Below are positions 8,155 to 16,376 of a DNA stretch of 64,000 nucleotides, piece by piece; positions within the stretch are counted from its first letter, which is position 1, and every line of letters begins with the position of its first letter. The notes under the pieces are model-generated. The model worked only from the letters and a program-made list of their open reading frames with translations. It was not told where the DNA came from and ran no database searches. The DNA is from JANXQE01 sp035651635 (lineage in GTDB: Bacteria > Verrucomicrobiota > Verrucomicrobiia > Limisphaerales > UBA8199). Position numbers and translations under genes: made by a program. The stretch lies in contig DASRFK010000104.1 of NCBI GenBank assembly GCA_035651635.1, forward strand, positions 1 through 64,000, in the 5' to 3' direction.

Positions 8155-9426
8155 CTAAGCATGTCGCAAAGCTTCGATGGGTTTAAGCCGCGACGCCATA
8201 AAGGCGGGGATCACTCCACCCAATATACAGATTACGAAGGCGCTGCCACAGATCAGCAGAACGTCGCGCGGAACGATTAACGCCGGTAACTCTCCAAAAC
8301 CATAAATCGAGGGCGCCAACAACTCGACGCGCAATGTCCGGTTCAGGAGATGCAGAAACCCGTTCCGATAGGCTAACGCCAGGCGTCCCAATCCAAGACC
8401 GGCGGCAATACCGTTGGCGCCAATAAAGCCGCTTTGACTCAGAAACAAGGTGGCGACCTGGACGTCGGTAGCACCCAGTGCTTTGAGCATGCCAATCTCG
8501 CGCGTCTTCTGGACCACGAACGTGATGAGCGCGCTGAGAATGCACAAGGCGGCCACAATCATGATGAAGAACAAAAGGTAGAACTGGATGTTCCGAGCCA
8601 CAACTACGGCTCCGAGCAACTGAGCGCTTTCCTCCTTCCAGGTACTGATCTGGAAACCGGGCCCGAGCGCTTGTTCGAGCTGGTCACGGACCACTTCGGC
8701 CTGATAGGGATCCTTCACGGCGACCAACAACCCGTGAACACTGTGTCCGAGGTCGTACATTCTCTGCGCGTTTTCCAGCGAGGTCAGAATGAAAGCCCGA
8801 TTATATTCGAAATAGCCGACATCAAAGATCCCGCGAACGTGGTATTCATCCGGCACCGGTTCTTTTTGGTTGTTGTCACCGGCGTGTTTTCGCCATTGGA
8901 CCAGGTCGGCCGGGGAATAAACCAGCAGCGGATCGCCGACGGTGACCTTCAATTGTTTCGCTAGTTCGATTCCGATCACCAACCCACGCTCCGCGAGGTC
9001 GAATTTGCCGATTTTTGTGCTGGCGGCCAGGCTGCTGCTGTTGCCCTCAAGTTTTGGGTCCAGCCCTCGCACCCATGGCGCGGCATCCTCCGGTTGCCCG
9101 GTCCGTGGCTTCGTTTCGACCAGCACCTGGCCCAAAATAAATGGTGCGATGGCCTTCACATTTTCGTTCTTCGCAATGAGTGGAGCGATGTTGCGATAAT
9201 CATCCATCGTGCGGCCCGCTTGAAGGACGCGCAGGTGAGGATTCAGTCCAAGGATTTTTTCGCGTAACTTATGCTCGAAGCCGGTGAAGACGCTGATCAC
9301 GACAATCAGCACGGCGACACCCAGCGTGACCCCCAACACAGAAATGAATGTTACCAGCGAGACGAAGCTGCGCTTTGGTCGTACGTAGCGCAAGGCTAGC
9401 AGCAACTCGAAAGGCAGCCTCGTCAT
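8155..9426 (-). CDS. LolC/LolE-type ABC transporter permease (FtsX/MacB family)
   Basis: The 423-residue protein begins FELLLALRYVRPKRSFVSLVT, the signature of lipoprotein-releasing permeases. It has one N-terminal helix, a long periplasmic MacB-like domain (about residues 45-265) and three C-terminal helices forming an FtsX domain (REIGMLKALGATDVQVATLF). LolCDE extracts lipoproteins from the inner membrane for delivery to the outer membrane. Here a single permease could act as a LolC/E homodimer. No LolD ATPase gene is adjacent within the window. Confidence 0.88.
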   Translation of the reverse strand: MTRLPFELLLALRYVRPKRSFVSLVTFISVLGVTLGVAVLIVVISVFTGFEHKLREKILGLNPHLRVLQAGRTMDDYRNIAPLIAKNENVKAIAPFILGQVLVETKPRTGQPEDAAPWVRGLDPKLEGNSSSLAASTKIGKFDLAERGLVIGIELAKQLKVTVGDPLLVYSPADLVQWRKHAGDNNQKEPVPDEYHVRGIFDVGYFEYNRAFILTSLENAQRMYDLGHSVHGLLVAVKDPYQAEVVRDQLEQALGPGFQISTWKEESAQLLGAVVVARNIQFYLLFFIMIVAALCILSALITFVVQKTREIGMLKALGATDVQVATLFLSQSGFIGANGIAAGLGLGRLALAYRNGFLHLLNRTLRVELLAPSIYGFGELPALIVPRDVLLICGSAFVICILGGVIPAFMASRLKPIEALRHA

Positions 9427-9481
9427 AGCTGAGAACCTGCGCGCCTTCGAGAGCCTCGCGTTGGACTTTGCACCACGGCTG

Positions 9482-9604
9482 CTCTCATTAACACCGCGGC
9501 TTCTGCCCGGTGTGAGGCGCTCGAGAAAATTAAAACCATTTCATACGGTTTTAATCGCATGCCGGCCGAGGTACACTGCACTGAAGCGGCAGTGTTAATG
9601 AGAG
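9482..9604. repeat. nested inverted-repeat element
   Basis: The outer arms 9482-9503 and 9583-9604 match at about 20 of 22 bases (CTCTCATTAACAC core). Between them, ATTAAAACC (9529-9537) pairs perfectly with GGTTTTAAT (9547-9555). The element lies between the HAD gene's stop and the permease start, both on the minus strand, and could fold as a long hairpin in RNA or a cruciform in DNA. Confidence 0.65.
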
Positions 9605-9635
9605 TCGCAGCTCGAAGTCGTTCATAGATCCTTTT

Positions 9636-10763
9636 TCATTGGCGCGACCAGGAAGGTTCTGGCGTAGCTGTCATTGTCGAAGCTGCCTGAACAATCCAAC
9701 CGTCCCGGCCCGTGCGGCGCATCAAGGCTCGGCTCGCCCGCTGCGCTTCGGGCTTGTCCGGCCGAGCGATCCAAAGTTTGTGTTGGCTGATGCTCAGCAT
9801 AGGAAGATCCGAGGGGCTATCGCCGGCGCAGAGGTAAGGATTGCTGCCGAGGGCATCCAAAATACAGGCGACCTTGCCGGAATAGACCGGCACCGGGAAT
9901 TGGACATGGCGGGTCACATAAAAGGAACCGAGTGCTTTTGGTTTTAAGCGGGCATATCCAAAATCGTCGCGTATCAGCACCGAATCCTTATGCAATCGGC
10001 CGTTCTTGTCTTCGAGCAGGGTCGCCACGCCAATCACATTCTGCGGGCGCAGACCGGGCTTACTGCCACGTTCGGCTAGCAATGGATTCAGAACGTGTGC
10101 CACGATCCAGCGCACGCTCCAGACATTGCTGGCCGAAACGATCCATGGCTGGTACTCGAGGCGGAGCAACTCGGCAATCAACTCGACCATTTCCTGGCGG
10201 AAACGAGGGGCCGGGTACCGGTGAGTATGGGCCTGCGTCCGGCGAGTTCGAACGCGACCATTGAGGTCTAGCGCCGAGCAGGCGCCGGCCGTTGCTTGCA
10301 CTACTTCGGCCAGGCTAAGCCCCTCCAATGCTTGCGTGGCCCAGATGTAGCCATTGGCTAGCGGAGTGGCGTCGGCCTTGCCGTGAACCGTGGGAGCCAA
10401 AAGCGCCTCGTAATACTGCATGATGTCCGCGCAGTCCTGCACCGTGCCCAGGCTTTTGCCGCCAATATTGACCGCCGGGCCAAGACTCGGAGAGATATTG
10501 GCTAAGGTTAGACGCCCGCTGCGGCCCAAGAAGGCCAGAACCGCTTCGCCAATGTCCCCGCTGACAATCGTATTATCGAAATCGAAAACCACCGGAAGGC
10601 GCTGCCCGGCGCCTTTACGCAAGACTTGTTGAAGACTGCGCCGGGCTTCGGGGTCCCACCCGTTGGCCCGGAGTCGGCAAACGGTTTTATTCAGGGCTGG
10701 TTTGCCGCTTGGCTCCCGTAAATTCAAGCGCATCGGGCGAGCGGTGCCGGGAGAGATCTTCAT
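9636..10763 (-). CDS. HAD-superfamily phosphatase
   Basis: The ATG at 10763 overlaps the TGA of the upstream glycosidase gene as ATGA, which fixes the start and gives 375 residues. Motif I is VVFDFDNTIV (about residue 60), motif II lies near WIVSASN, and motif III/IV is CAGDSPSDLPML near residue 313. These give the nucleophile Asp and Mg2+-binding aspartates of a phosphoserine-phosphatase-like HAD enzyme. The large inserted helical cap between motifs I and II makes it longer than SerB. The substrate is unknown; coupling to a glycosidase suggests a sugar or lipid phosphate, which is inference. Confidence 0.8.
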   Translation of the reverse strand: MKISPGTARPMRLNLREPSGKPALNKTVCRLRANGWDPEARRSLQQVLRKGAGQRLPVVFDFDNTIVSGDIGEAVLAFLGRSGRLTLANISPSLGPAVNIGGKSLGTVQDCADIMQYYEALLAPTVHGKADATPLANGYIWATQALEGLSLAEVVQATAGACSALDLNGRVRTRRTQAHTHRYPAPRFRQEMVELIAELLRLEYQPWIVSASNVWSVRWIVAHVLNPLLAERGSKPGLRPQNVIGVATLLEDKNGRLHKDSVLIRDDFGYARLKPKALGSFYVTRHVQFPVPVYSGKVACILDALGSNPYLCAGDSPSDLPMLSISQHKLWIARPDKPEAQRASRALMRRTGRDGWIVQAASTMTATPEPSWSRQ

Positions 10764-12157
10764 TCGAAATACCAATATTCAACCCCATAAGGCTGAAGTT
10801 TGAGATGGAGATGCTGGTCACCTTTTGCAAGCCTGACAAACGGTTCGGGACGCAAACGCAAGTTCTCGTCAACTCCAGGCGAAAGGGCGTCGAGCGTAAT
10901 GTGGCGCAAGCGCGAGTTGGCCGCGCATCCTCGCAACGTCAGGTCAACTCCGACGTCCGCCGGCGAGAAATTCCACAGCAACAGGTTGTCGCACCGCAAT
11001 TCGGGGTCGTGCGTCGCAAACCCATGAATCTCCGGTTGGTCGGAGGTGAGCCGCAACCGCTCGCCTGCCATCCGCGAGAGCAGTTTCCAGGCGTAATAGG
11101 CCGGCCGGGCCTGGTTCTGATAATCGAATAAGCCGTCGAACTGCGGCATCCGGTTCCACCAGCGGGTCATGAACGAGGCGCCGCGCTCCGACATAAACGG
11201 CTGAAATTCCTCGATTCGCACCTGCCAATCCCGGATATGGTAATAGCAGGAATAGTCCAGGCGCGCTTCTTTCATTTGCCAGACGGTCTCGCAGACAAAA
11301 CATGGTTGGAAACGAGGGTCGAGCTCGGGATTCGTCAGGTCCATATTCCACTCGTCCAGGATCGTTTCCGGTTTAAGCGCGGGATGCTCGTTGAGCAAAG
11401 CTCGAACGCGCTCAATCGTCCCGCGGATTGCTTTGGGGTCGCTGCTATAGATATGCCAGGAAACGAAATGGAGGGGGACCCCGTTAGTCTCGCAAAAACC
11501 AAGCAACGCCGGCAGCAACGGCGAGCCCGAGCTCGCCAGCGCGGGTCCGCCAACCCGGGCCCGAGGATCCGCTCGTAATATCGCCGCAACGGTGTGCTGA
11601 TAGTACCGAACGTAATTGTCGGGTTTAAACCGGTAGGGACAGCCCCCGTCTTCGCCGATATCCGGTTCATTGGCGATTTCCCAGTAAAGGCCCGGCTGCC
11701 GGCCGGCGTAGTGTCGAACCAGCTTGAAAACCAGCTTTTCCCACTGGCCGTAATCACTCGGCTCGACCTGATCCTGGTCGATCCTTGGGAACAATGCGTG
11801 TGGTTTAAAGCAAATACACATCAGCGGCCTGGCGCCAGTAGCCAGGATCATCTCGACCGAGCGGTCCAGAGTCGCGAAGTTGACTTTGCCGGCCCCAGGC
11901 ATGAGTGCGAAGTATTCCTGGATAAAGAGCCGGATCATTTTTGGCCGCAGTGCGCGGATTTCCGGGATGCGATCGGGCCACATCGGTTCGACCGATAACC
12001 CGCCCTGACCCAGGCCCATGTGGTCCATCGCCATCGGCCCAAGTTTGTCCGCGAAATCCACCTCGACCTGAGCGCTTCGCGCCGGCAGGCAGGTTGGTAG
12101 CCCGTTTGAAATGCCCAACCCGAGCAGCACCAGGAATTTGGCAAGTCGCGGTTTCAT
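10760..12157 (-). CDS. secreted GH39-like clan A glycoside hydrolase
   Basis: From the ATG at 12157 the product is 465 residues with a signal peptide (KFLVLLGLGISNGLPTC). The fold is a (beta/alpha)8 barrel of clan GH-A. YWEIANEPD near residue 163 supplies the acid/base glutamate and ILDEWN near 268 the nucleophile, spaced as in beta-xylosidases of family GH39. The C-terminal 120 residues look like the beta-sandwich domain that accompanies GH39/GH51 barrels. Likely periplasmic or secreted cleavage of plant or microbial polysaccharide; the exact sugar is not determined. An earlier in-frame start would place 19 residues before the signal peptide and is unlikely. Confidence 0.75.
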   Translation of the reverse strand: MKPRLAKFLVLLGLGISNGLPTCLPARSAQVEVDFADKLGPMAMDHMGLGQGGLSVEPMWPDRIPEIRALRPKMIRLFIQEYFALMPGAGKVNFATLDRSVEMILATGARPLMCICFKPHALFPRIDQDQVEPSDYGQWEKLVFKLVRHYAGRQPGLYWEIANEPDIGEDGGCPYRFKPDNYVRYYQHTVAAILRADPRARVGGPALASSGSPLLPALLGFCETNGVPLHFVSWHIYSSDPKAIRGTIERVRALLNEHPALKPETILDEWNMDLTNPELDPRFQPCFVCETVWQMKEARLDYSCYYHIRDWQVRIEEFQPFMSERGASFMTRWWNRMPQFDGLFDYQNQARPAYYAWKLLSRMAGERLRLTSDQPEIHGFATHDPELRCDNLLLWNFSPADVGVDLTLRGCAANSRLRHITLDALSPGVDENLRLRPEPFVRLAKGDQHLHLKLQPYGVEYWYFE

Positions 12158-12245
12158 TGTGAGCGCGCTTGAGACTAGCCAGCTGACACGGGCCAGGCAA
12201 CGCTCGGCTAACATCGCCTGCGGCCTATAGCGCTTGCCCTGGTGG

Positions 12246-12266
12246 GGACGGCGCGCTGCGCCGTCC
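12246..12266. repeat. short GC-rich hairpin upstream of the glycosidase
   Basis: GGACGGCGC (12246-12254) pairs perfectly with GCGCCGTCC (12258-12266) around a 3-base loop. It lies between the polyprenyl synthase stop and the glycosidase start and resembles a REP-type palindrome. Confidence 0.45.
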
Positions 12267-12370
12267 GCGTCGTATCAACGGCTCAAGGCCCACGATCGCG
12301 AATGGTAGGATGGCATGTCACGTTCGTTCCGCCCGCTGAACGCGGCCGGGGACATCGCAGCGCGATGCCC

Positions 12371-13297
12371 CTACCGATCGCGCTTCAGGAGAAATTCAGC
12401 CAATGCCTCGAGAGCTTGAGCCCGGCCGCGGAAGCTTTTCAGCGCCGCGAAGGCTTTACCAGTCAGGTCGGACGCGATTTTGCGCGAGGCCTCCAGTCCG
12501 ACGATTGAGGGGTAGGTTGCCTTTTTGGCCTGGGTATCTTTGCCGGCGGTTTTGCCCAAGGTTTCACTGGTCTGGGTGACGTCCAGAATGTCATCAATGA
12601 CTTGAAAGGCCAGCCCTACGTGATAGCCGAAGTTGGTGAGAGCTTCCAACTGCGCTGAGGTGCAATTGGCGCTCATTCCGCCAAGTCGCACCGAGCAACA
12701 CAGAAGAGCCGAGGTCTTGCGCTCGTGGATATAGCGAAGATCGCGAGCAGAGATTTTCTTCCCTTCCGCTTCGAGATCAGCCACCTGGCCGGCAATGAGC
12801 TGGAGCGAGCCTGACGCGGTGGCCAGTTCGAGCACGAGTCGTTGGTGGCTGTACCGAGGCGAAGCCTTAGCCTGGGCCGCGATCTCGAAGGCCTGAGTCA
12901 GCAGCGCGTCTCCGGCCAGAACGGCAATGCCTTCTCCGAAGACCTTGTGATTGGTGAGCTTGCCCCGGCGATAGTCATCGTTATCCATGGCCGGCAAATC
13001 ATCATGAATCAGTGAATAGGTGTGGATGCATTCCACCGCGCAGGCCAGCGGCAGGGCGCCTTGTTCCCCGCCGCCGCACGCGGAGGCCGCCGCGAGACAG
13101 AGCGCCGGGCGCATGCGTTTGCCCCCGGCGAACAAGGAATAACGCATCGCTTTGTGGATGGTGCTCGGCCGGGCGGCGGCGGGGGGTAGCAACTTGTCCA
13201 AGGCCTCATTGACGGCCTGGGTGCTGAAGGCCAGAAACTTCTGTAGATCGAACGCGTTGCTCGGGCTTGGACTGGGACGCGGTTGGCGCGCGGGCAT
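12371..13297 (-). CDS. ispA: polyprenyl (farnesyl/geranylgeranyl) diphosphate synthase
   Basis: From the ATG at 13297 the protein is 308 residues. GGKRMRPALC, the first aspartate-rich motif DDLPAMDND (about residue 103) and the second motif DDILD (about residue 236) are all present, giving the two Mg2+-diphosphate sites of short-chain trans-prenyl synthases. The enzyme condenses isopentenyl diphosphate with allylic diphosphates to supply isoprenoids such as quinone tails and undecaprenyl precursors. Product chain length cannot be fixed by eye, so the symbol is by family. An upstream in-frame ATG at 13366 would add 23 unconserved residues. Confidence 0.88.
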   Translation of the reverse strand: MPARQPRPSPSPSNAFDLQKFLAFSTQAVNEALDKLLPPAAARPSTIHKAMRYSLFAGGKRMRPALCLAAASACGGGEQGALPLACAVECIHTYSLIHDDLPAMDNDDYRRGKLTNHKVFGEGIAVLAGDALLTQAFEIAAQAKASPRYSHQRLVLELATASGSLQLIAGQVADLEAEGKKISARDLRYIHERKTSALLCCSVRLGGMSANCTSAQLEALTNFGYHVGLAFQVIDDILDVTQTSETLGKTAGKDTQAKKATYPSIVGLEASRKIASDLTGKAFAALKSFRGRAQALEALAEFLLKRDR

Positions 13298-13414
13298 GCG
13301 CCGAGTGTTGTAGGCAAAGCTAATTGGTGGCGCAAGCGGATTTGGTAACTTTGATATTGCTTTCACCCGCCGAATGGTTAGGCTAACCCGCTCGATCTAT
13401 CACCTTGGACAACC

Positions 13415-13669
13415 TTGAACTCTGAACTGACACGAAAAGCACTGGAGAAAGTTGGCAATCCCAACGTTCTGGTCAACTTGATTTCCCGCCGAGTGCGTCA
13501 ACTCAATTCCGGCTCCGGAGCGCTGAGCCGGCCTTTAGTCGAGGCCCCGGCCAGTTATGGGGCAGCCGACATCGCTTTGCTGGAGATCATCGAGGAAAAA
13601 GTGGGTTTCGAGATGCCGGAAATCACCGAGCTAACCCGGCCGACGGCCAAGAAACGCAAGAAACATTAA
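13415..13669 (+). CDS. rpoZ: DNA-directed RNA polymerase subunit omega
   Basis: This 84-residue product starts at a TTG codon (13415) and carries the omega signature NPNVLVNLISRRVRQLNSG, followed by RPLVEAP and the IALLEIIEEK helix. The lysine-rich tail (KKRKKH) is often seen in this phylum. Omega stabilises the beta' subunit during polymerase assembly. It is followed closely by smpB on the same strand. Confidence 0.85.
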   Translation: MNSELTRKALEKVGNPNVLVNLISRRVRQLNSGSGALSRPLVEAPASYGAADIALLEIIEEKVGFEMPEITELTRPTAKKRKKH

Positions 13670-13741
13670 GCGAGGCAAAAAGCCTCCCATTGACCCATTT
13701 CACAATCAGCCAGAGGGGCGACCTTCTGGCTGGTGCTGTTT

Positions 13742-14197
13742 ATGGCTGATATTTTAAGCAACCCAAAGGCGCGCCGGGATTATCATATCCTGGAAACTTT
13801 CGAGGCGGGAATCGTTCTGCACGGCACGGAAGTCAAAGCCTTGCGCGCCGGCAAGGGCCAGATCAGTGATGCTTTCGCTCGGGTTGAGAACGGCGAAGTA
13901 TTTCTTTACAACGCGCACATCGACGAGTACGCGCACGGGAACATTCAAAATCATCAGCCGAAGGCGCCGCGTAAACTGCTGCTGCACAAATCGGAGATTC
14001 GCAAATTGTTCGGGCTGGCGGCGGTGAAGGGAAACGCCCTCGTGCCGCTGTCGTTCTACTGGAAGAACGGAAAAGTCAAAGTCAGCCTGGCGGTCGGCAA
14101 AGGCAAAGCCCAGTTCGACAAGCGCGAAGATTTGAAGCAACGCGAAGCGGACCGGGAACTGAAACGCGCGACGATGCGGATGCACAAAGGGCGCTGA
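13742..14197 (+). CDS. smpB: SsrA-binding protein
   Basis: From the ATG at 13742 the product is 151 residues, the usual SmpB length. ILETFEAGIVLHGTEVKALR, the YNAHIDEYAHGN segment and the basic C-terminal tail (READRELKRATMRMHKGR) are diagnostic. SmpB brings tmRNA to stalled ribosomes for trans-translation. The GTG at 13733 is a possible alternative start adding three residues. No tmRNA gene was recognised within the window. Confidence 0.95.
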   Translation: MADILSNPKARRDYHILETFEAGIVLHGTEVKALRAGKGQISDAFARVENGEVFLYNAHIDEYAHGNIQNHQPKAPRKLLLHKSEIRKLFGLAAVKGNALVPLSFYWKNGKVKVSLAVGKGKAQFDKREDLKQREADRELKRATMRMHKGR

Positions 14198-14222
14198 GCA
14201 GAAGTAACGATCCGCCCGGAGC

Positions 14223-14247
14223 GCAACTGTTCGGAAAAAACAGTTGC
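14223..14247. terminator. stem-loop between smpB and the secretin gene
   Basis: GCAACTGTT (14223-14231) pairs perfectly with AACAGTTGC (14239-14247) around the 7-base loop CGGAAAA, 26 bases after the smpB stop. It lacks a T-run. It could end the rpoZ-smpB transcript. Confidence 0.45.
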
Positions 14248-14300
14248 AAAGGCAGGCGCTGGCGAATTTAATGTGCTAGTTCTTCGTCAAAGATTTTCTC

Positions 14301-16313
14301 ATGCTTTCACGACCGAAGCTGACCACCACCGCGATTGCCTCGGGGGCGGCGGCGCTGTTGTTGCTGGGTATGACGGGTTGTCAGCATCCAGCGCCGCCGC
14401 CGCCGAACGCGCCGCCCAAGGTAACTTACAGCGAGACTTACGACCGCGAGATCAAGGAGATCATGGACCTGGCCGGCCAGGGCCGCTGGGAAGATGCCCA
14501 CGCCCGGGCCGACGCGCTTTATCGCCAGGATCCCAACAATCAACTCCTGGCTCGCGTTCATTCCTGGGTCGACCAACAGGCCCAAACGCAGCGCTCCCAG
14601 GCGTTGGAAGATAAGATCCGCAGCATCGACGCCAAGAATTCCGGCTTTAATCCGACGCTGAAAAGCGTGCTGACAGAACAAAAAGATCGCGGCTTGCCGC
14701 CCCGCAAAGACGTGCGTGACGCGATCGATCGAATCGAGAACGCCCCGTATATCCCCGATACTTACGAAAAAACCATTCACGAAGAGGGGCCGCTATTTGA
14801 CTTTGAAAGCGAAAAGGGCCGGATGGCCAAGGTGCTGGAGAAGGAGGTTTCGATCCACCTGGATAATGTCCCGCTCGAGACCATCCTGGTCAACCTGAGC
14901 CAAAGCTCGGGAGTCAACATCGTCGCCGACAAGTCGCTGGCGCCGCTCAAACAGGTGCTGAGCATCAATCTGGACAACGTCAAACTCAGCGAGTTCCTGC
15001 GGTATGTCGGGCGCAACTATGATTTGCAATTTCAGGTAGGCGATGAGCTGGTCTGGGTCGTCGACGCAAAAGATCCCAAGCGTCTGATGGAGGAAACGCG
15101 TTTTTATCGCCTCCGCAAAGGCTTTGTGCTTCCGGCCGAATTCGGCGCCCCGGAAACGACCAAGACCACGACCACCGCCAATAACGCGACCACCGTGACC
15201 GAAGTTCAGAAATACCAGAAATTCGTTAATGACCTGGCGCCAAATCTGCCTTCCATCGAGCGCGCGATCACCAACTTGTTTACGGGATCGAGATTCTTCA
15301 TCGATTACGAACACAACCTGGTGGTGGCGCGCGGGACGCCAGAGCAGCTCGCCGTGATGGAGAACATCATCAAAGAGTTCGACAAACCCATCCAGCAGGT
15401 GCTCATTGAAGCCCGCTTCATCACGGTGTCCAAGCCGGCGTTCATGCAATTGGGCGTGCTGTGGGAAGCCGACCGGCAAAGCCAGAGCGCTGGGGTCCAG
15501 AATACGAGCGTACCGCAGGACTTTACCGGCCTAATCAACGGCGGGAATTTTCCCAACAGCATCAGTGCCAGTCCGACCGCGATCATCAGTGGCGCCAACC
15601 CCGCTTTGGGCATCGGCGTTCAACACGCCTTTACCACCGTATTTGGCGCAAAGAACCTCAGCGCGACCATTAGCGCTCTGGAGCAAAGCGGGGAAAGCCA
15701 AACTCTGAGCGCCCCGCGCTTGACAGTGCTGAACAATCGCCCCGCGAGCATCAGCGACGGCAATGTCCAGTACTATTATGAAGAGTATAGCGTCGCTTCG
15801 ACGGTGCAGCAGTACTATACGGCTTCGAGCTGGGTCCCCAGCGGGAAACCCACCAAGATCACGGCGGGCGCTGTCCTTAACGTGCTGGCGAGCATTAGTG
15901 GCGACGGCAAAAGCATCCTGCTGGCTCTAAACCCCATCGTCAATACGGACGTCCAATTGGTGAAGTACGCCACTCTCAGCCAGTACGGAGTCGGTACCAA
16001 CGTGCAAAGCAGCTTCGATATCAAGCTTCCGCAGTACCGAACCGAGGAGCTTTCAACCCGTGTCGCGGTCAAATCGGGGCAGACCGTCGTGATGGGCGGA
16101 GTGCTCGAACGTCAGCGTTCCACCTTCGTCGAGTCCGTTCCGGTGCTGGGGGACATTCCCCTCCTGGGCGCGCTGTTCCGCCGGCGCACCGAATCGGACA
16201 CGCCACGATACCTGTTGATCTTCGTCACCGCAACGATCGTCAAGGACAACGGCGAATTCCTGGTTTACGACGACACCGCGTCTGCCACTAACTCAGTGGC
16301 GCCAGTGAGATGA
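14301..16313 (+). CDS. lipoprotein secretin of a type IV pilus/type II secretion system (GspD/PilQ family)
   Basis: The 670-residue protein has a lipoprotein signal peptide ending LLGMTGC (lipobox cysteine near residue 27). About residues 90-150 are helical, with a charged repeat-like region. A secretin N-terminal domain follows (SIHLDNVPLETILVNLS, about 190-270), then a second N domain and the beta-barrel secretin domain from about 350 (QQVLIEARFITVSK) to the conserved VPVLGDIPLLGALFRRR near 625. It forms the outer-membrane channel for pilus or secreted substrates. It opens the cluster continuing with PilM-N, PilO-, PilP- and PilB-type genes, the arrangement of the Akkermansia Amuc_1098 locus. 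Confidence 0.88.
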   Translation: MLSRPKLTTTAIASGAAALLLLGMTGCQHPAPPPPNAPPKVTYSETYDREIKEIMDLAGQGRWEDAHARADALYRQDPNNQLLARVHSWVDQQAQTQRSQALEDKIRSIDAKNSGFNPTLKSVLTEQKDRGLPPRKDVRDAIDRIENAPYIPDTYEKTIHEEGPLFDFESEKGRMAKVLEKEVSIHLDNVPLETILVNLSQSSGVNIVADKSLAPLKQVLSINLDNVKLSEFLRYVGRNYDLQFQVGDELVWVVDAKDPKRLMEETRFYRLRKGFVLPAEFGAPETTKTTTTANNATTVTEVQKYQKFVNDLAPNLPSIERAITNLFTGSRFFIDYEHNLVVARGTPEQLAVMENIIKEFDKPIQQVLIEARFITVSKPAFMQLGVLWEADRQSQSAGVQNTSVPQDFTGLINGGNFPNSISASPTAIISGANPALGIGVQHAFTTVFGAKNLSATISALEQSGESQTLSAPRLTVLNNRPASISDGNVQYYYEEYSVASTVQQYYTASSWVPSGKPTKITAGAVLNVLASISGDGKSILLALNPIVNTDVQLVKYATLSQYGVGTNVQSSFDIKLPQYRTEELSTRVAVKSGQTVVMGGVLERQRSTFVESVPVLGDIPLLGALFRRRTESDTPRYLLIFVTATIVKDNGEFLVYDDTASATNSVAPVR

Positions 16314-16376
16314 GATCCAGAGCGAGTTGCCTTGGTTCGGATTTTCGCGCTCAAGACCATCAACCGGCCTTGGTCT

